This document shows, piece by piece, positions 5,033 to 7,269 of a DNA stretch of 7,269 nucleotides; the first letter of the stretch is position 1, and each line of letters begins with the position of its first letter. This stretch comes from Anaerolineaceae bacterium UBA5838 (GTDB taxonomy: Bacteria > Chloroflexota > Anaerolineae > Anaerolineales > Anaerolineaceae), in contig DJGU01000047.1 of the NCBI GenBank assembly GCA_002432795.1, positions 1 to 7,269 on the forward strand. Direction: 5' to 3'. The notes below the pieces were generated by a model. It did not search any database. It had not been told where the DNA came from and saw only the letters and a list, made by a program, of their open reading frames with translations. A program made the position numbers and the translations under genes.

Positions 5033-6007
5033 TTATGGAGCTGAGATGGGGAAGGCGGCCTCACAGGTGAAACCCTGGGGGGCAAAAAGCGATTCGAAGG
5101 AGTTCATGTCAAAATACAGCACGACGGCTTGCGGAATCCCGGCGTATTCGATGCGATAGGGGTCGACGATCATGCCCAGCTCGTTAAACTCAGGGGAAAG
5201 GCGCGTGAAGAAGACTTCTTCGTAGTTTGGTCCGCGCAAGGTCAGCAGGTAGGTCTCCTGGCGGGTGCGCCCATCGTAGAGGTTAATGTTTCCGGTTCGG
5301 ATCGGATTTTCGGGGGAGTAGCCATAGCTGGCATCTTTAGCCACGTCGCAGTACATTAATTGCGAAGCCTCCAGGAAGCGCACAGATTCCTGCAAGCGGC
5401 TCATGATTGGCGCGCCCGAAACTTCCCAAAGCGAGGAGGAATCCTCGGAGGTGGCAAGACCAAGCAAGCTGAAACAACGCTGGTTCGCCTGGATCACCTG
5501 GAGAGCGCCAATCGAGGTTTGGCTGAAGACCTTTGCCTGCAGCTGGACCTGCAGCCCCGTGCCTGCCTGGGTTGCCAGGGGAGCGGGTTCGCTGTAGTCA
5601 ATATCCGAAATATCTGCAACCATGCGCTGAAGGATCGTATCCAGGCAGACCTGGGAGGTGGAACCTGAAGGCGCCGGTTCACTTGCAAGGCTGAAAAAGA
5701 GGCTCTCCTCCGCGTTGCTGAGCGTGACGCGGGTGTCTTTGATGTTAATTGCGAGCGGCACTCCGCTTTCGTCCCACACAGTGACAGGCTCAAAGGAATA
5801 CATACCGGCACTCACCTGGAGCGGGCTGCCGGTTTGGATGTAATTTATTGGCTCGGGCGTGGCTGTCGGCGAGGGCGTGGAGGTTTGGACCTGCGGCGGC
5901 TTGTAGATGGGCGCCTCACTTCGGCCTGGCAAAGTGGTCTGATACTGGCAGGCTGCCAGTAGGCTCAGCAGCAGCAGAAGGGAGATCAAGCGGAAAGTGG
6001 CACGCAT
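5033..6007 (-). CDS. Lipoprotein, two-part extracytoplasmic domain, unknown function
   Basis: The 324-residue product starts with a short basic end, a Leu-rich core and the lipobox LAAC, so C20 would be lipidated and the protein held on the outer face of the membrane. A Thr/Pro linker (TSTPSPTATPEP, 42-53) follows. Residues 58-215 run YSFEPVTVW...CLDTILQRM...SVRFLE, an alternating pattern like that of the smaller lipoprotein upstream. Residues 218-320 look like a second domain with YGYSPENPIRTGN (228-240) and YLLTLRGPNYEEVFFTRL (253-270). This resembles a conserved pattern in bacterial surface proteins that I cannot name. Four further Cys (121, 178, 220, 315) could form two disulfides, C220-C315 spanning the second domain. 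The start is two bases after the upstream gene's stop, which points to an operon and probably coupled translation. Confidence 0.75.
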   Translation of the reverse strand: MRATFRLISLLLLLSLLAACQYQTTLPGRSEAPIYKPPQVQTSTPSPTATPEPINYIQTGSPLQVSAGMYSFEPVTVWDESGVPLAINIKDTRVTLSNAEESLFFSLASEPAPSGSTSQVCLDTILQRMVADISDIDYSEPAPLATQAGTGLQVQLQAKVFSQTSIGALQVIQANQRCFSLLGLATSEDSSSLWEVSGAPIMSRLQESVRFLEASQLMYCDVAKDASYGYSPENPIRTGNINLYDGRTRQETYLLTLRGPNYEEVFFTRLSPEFNELGMIVDPYRIEYAGIPQAVVLYFDMNSFESLFAPQGFTCEAAFPISAP

Positions 6008-6009
6008 CG

Positions 6010-6579
6010 CTAACTCTGCGGAGGGGTGGGGGTAAAGGCGCTGATCAGGTGAAAGTCTGATAGCATGGCGCGGAAAGTCGGATCGAAGGCTTCCCAGTCC
6101 GCTTGAATTCCCGTTCCAAGCAGCATGACCACCACGCCGGGCATCGCGGCGATCACCACCTGGCCAAGCATGTAAGAATCCTGGTGAGGTTTGGCAATCT
6201 CGAGCTTTAATGCGGGGTACTTGTCCACTCTGATCTCGCCCTGGTCAATAACCTCGTAATCTTCGTCGAGATGGCTGCTGAGGAAGTCCTGGATCAGCGG
6301 TTCAGCCGCATCGAGGTGCTCAGCAGTGTTAAACGTATTGGTGGGGGAGAGGTAAAGCAGCACGCGCAGGTCTTCTTCGCTGCCGTCGTAGTCAGAAGGC
6401 GTGTAGATGCTCACATCGCCCTCAGTCTGGACTTGCCAACCCTCCGGCATCGAAAATTCGAACCGCCCTTGCGGGTCTGGCGCGGACACAAGCGGCAAGA
6501 TCTCACTAGTTCCCGAACAGGCAGTAAGAGAAAGGATCAAGACAATACAAAATATCCAGCCCTGATAGAGCAGTTTCAT
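6010..6579 (-). CDS. Small lipoprotein with PsbP/DcrB-like domain, unknown function
   Basis: Read from the ATG at 6579 the protein is 189 residues. It has a signal MKLLYQGWIF..., the lipobox LTAC (C21 lipidated), then one domain with GRFEFSMPEGWQV (38-50), IYTPSDYDGSEEDLRVLLYL (59-78), YPALKLEIAK (121-130) and WEAFDPTFRAMLSDFHL (162-178). That order, an F-x-h-P-x-GW strand near the start and a final F..ML.sF strand, is typical of PsbP/DcrB/Mog1-like folds in small bacterial lipoproteins. The match is by pattern only. A TTG at 6585 is an alternative start two codons earlier. No Shine-Dalgarno is present, and a TACAAT box lies only seven bases before the ATG, so the message may be leaderless. 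It is the first gene of the lipoprotein-lipoprotein-MFS operon. Confidence 0.72.
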   Translation of the reverse strand: MKLLYQGWIFCIVLILSLTACSGTSEILPLVSAPDPQGRFEFSMPEGWQVQTEGDVSIYTPSDYDGSEEDLRVLLYLSPTNTFNTAEHLDAAEPLIQDFLSSHLDEDYEVIDQGEIRVDKYPALKLEIAKPHQDSYMLGQVVIAAMPGVVVMLLGTGIQADWEAFDPTFRAMLSDFHLISAFTPTPPQS

Positions 6580-6586
6580 ATGCAAA

Positions 6587-6592
6587 ATTGTA
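6587..6592 (-). promoter_or_regulatory. Candidate -10 box of the lipoprotein/MFS operon
   Basis: Read on minus the bases are TACAAT, ending seven bases before the ATG at 6579. Transcription would begin at or next to the A of the start codon. No good -35 hexamer is visible at 16-18 bases. Confidence 0.45.
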
Positions 6593-6607
6593 CCCGAAAT
6601 CTAAACA

Positions 6608-6706
6608 CGTAGGTGTACCCCCACACACCACGAATGTAGGGGTAACCCCCCGTGGTTACCCAATCTGTTTGTCTCAACGGGCAGGCACAAGGCCTGACCC
6701 TGCGGC
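6608..6706. repeat. REP-like palindrome fragments in the divergent intergenic region
   Basis: GGGTAACC (6640-6647) and GGTTACCC (6654-6661) are exact complements around CCCCGT. ACCACG (6627-6632) and CGTGGT (6651-6656) give a competing stem. CAGGC (6682-6686) and GCCTG (6692-6696) form another. The palindrome starts with GTAGGGG (6636-6642), and a related GTAGGTGTACCCCC starts at 6609. The GTAGGG opening is shared with the elements at 3383 and 3632, although the interiors differ. Confidence 0.55.
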
Positions 6707-6766
6707 GTTACTCACCAAAAGGTCGTGCTTTATCCAAGTTCCTAATAAAATCTCGAACTCCCAGCG

Positions 6767-6772
6767 TATAAT
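6767..6772 (+). promoter_or_regulatory. Candidate -10 box of the YgjP-like gene, leaderless layout
   Basis: A perfect TATAAT ends six bases before the ATG at 6779, so the transcript would start at or within a base or two of the start codon. The stop TAA at 6746-6748 closes the frame upstream, and no ATG, GTG or TTG lies in frame between it and 6779. No Shine-Dalgarno sequence precedes the start. Confidence 0.55.
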
Positions 6773-6778
6773 CAGCCT

Positions 6779-7269
6779 ATGCAGTTGCAACCCGATGAGA
6801 TCATCTTTGACCGACGCCGCAAGCGCGTGATGGTGCAGGTGCTGCCTGGGGGCAAGGTGGTGCTAAAGGCACCTCAAGACACCAGCAAGCGCCAGATCAA
6901 CAGCTTCCTGGCGCAGCATGCCGGCTGGATTGCTGAGAAAAAAGCGATTATGGCGCAAGTTTCTCCACCCGCGCAGGCACTGCGATTTGTGGAAGGCGAG
7001 CTGCTCTGGCTGGCTGGCAGACAATACCCGCTCCACCTGGCAGATACAGGCGTAAAAGGCCTGGTTTTTAAACAGGGGCAGGGTTTCTTCTTGTTGAGGA
7101 AAGAGCAAAAAACAGGGGCAGAGAGGCTGAAAGCTTTCTATCGCGAATATACGCGCAAGGCGGTCACCGCAATTGCTGAGAGGGTTGCCAGGCAGTGGGG
7201 TTTGCAGGTCAAATCGATCCGCATCACCGGGGCAAAAAGGCGCTGGGGCTCATGCAGCCGGCAGAATTC
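6779..7269 (+). CDS. YgjP/DUF45-type metallopeptidase-like protein, 3' end cut by window edge
   Basis: The frame is open for 163 codons to the right edge. The N-terminus, with DRRRKRVMVQVLPGGKVVLK (11-30) followed by AP, matches the opening of YgjP-like (DUF45, M48-related) proteins, where an Arg-rich strand leads into a h-x-aP turn. A helix (38-60), a strand segment GELLWLAGRQYPLHL (73-87) and a long helix (112-140) follow. The diagnostic KRRWGSCS (153-160) is present. In this family a zinc-binding HExxH motif lies some tens of residues after WGSCS, which is beyond the window, so catalytic competence cannot be judged. The family is thought to be cytoplasmic and metal-dependent; its cellular role is poorly known. 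The ATG is the only possible upstream start. The minus frame at 6863-7108 is a shadow. Confidence 0.85.
   Translation, partial: MQLQPDEIIFDRRRKRVMVQVLPGGKVVLKAPQDTSKRQINSFLAQHAGWIAEKKAIMAQVSPPAQALRFVEGELLWLAGRQYPLHLADTGVKGLVFKQGQGFFLLRKEQKTGAERLKAFYREYTRKAVTAIAERVARQWGLQVKSIRITGAKRRWGSCSRQN

Noticed and set aside
7264..7269. GAATTC at the very end as a cloning boundary.
   Set aside because: The same hexamer occurs several times inside the window (for example at 1289-1294), and the left edge does not carry it, so it may be coincidence.
1..7269. A dedicated defence, toxin-antitoxin, retron or phage module.
   Set aside because: No reverse transcriptase, nuclease, toxin-antitoxin pair, integrase or phage structural motif was seen on either strand.

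Overview
The window looks like chromosomal DNA of a bacterium of roughly balanced base composition. A member of Chloroflexota, class Anaerolineae, is my best guess. This rests on general resemblance, not a search: lipoproteins with Thr/Pro-rich linkers after the lipobox, an MGDG-synthase-type glycosyltransferase, a small LuxR-type regulator, and palindromic intergenic repeats that open with GTAGGG. No phage, plasmid, CRISPR, rRNA or tRNA signature was found.

Layout from left to right. (1) A VanZ-family membrane protein on the minus strand, cut by the left edge (1-344), is divergent from (2) a SixA-type histidine phosphatase on the plus strand (529-1125) with a Lys/Glu repeat tail. (3) After a 302-base AT-rich gap holding a TATAAT box and a leader hairpin comes an MGDG-synthase/MurG-like glycosyltransferase on the plus strand (1428-2594). 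(4) It converges, 24 bases apart, on a short LuxR/GerE-type HTH regulator on the minus strand (2619-3047). That gene has a consensus-like promoter overlapped by a palindrome. (5) A gene-free stretch of about 700 bases (3111-3823) is packed with inverted and direct repeats, including one intact 64-base two-hairpin element, partial copies of it, and a 173-base MITE-like unit. (6) A minus-strand operon follows, read in the order small lipoprotein (6579-6010), larger lipoprotein (6007-5033), MFS transporter (5017-3824), with gaps of 2 and 15 bases. (7) Divergent from the operon is the start of a YgjP/DUF45-type metallopeptidase-like gene (6779-7269), cut by the right edge before its zinc motif.

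The operon suggests two surface-anchored lipoproteins made together with an exporter of the DHA1/multidrug type; the substrate cannot be read from sequence. The glycosyltransferase probably makes membrane glycolipid. SixA and VanZ share only an intergenic region, and no functional tie is evident.

I found no clear new system. The points most worth a second look are the two divergent genes that appear leaderless (6579 and 6779), the palindrome on the LuxR-type gene's promoter, the repeat cluster at 3155-3772, and the (EKK)5 tail of the phosphatase.
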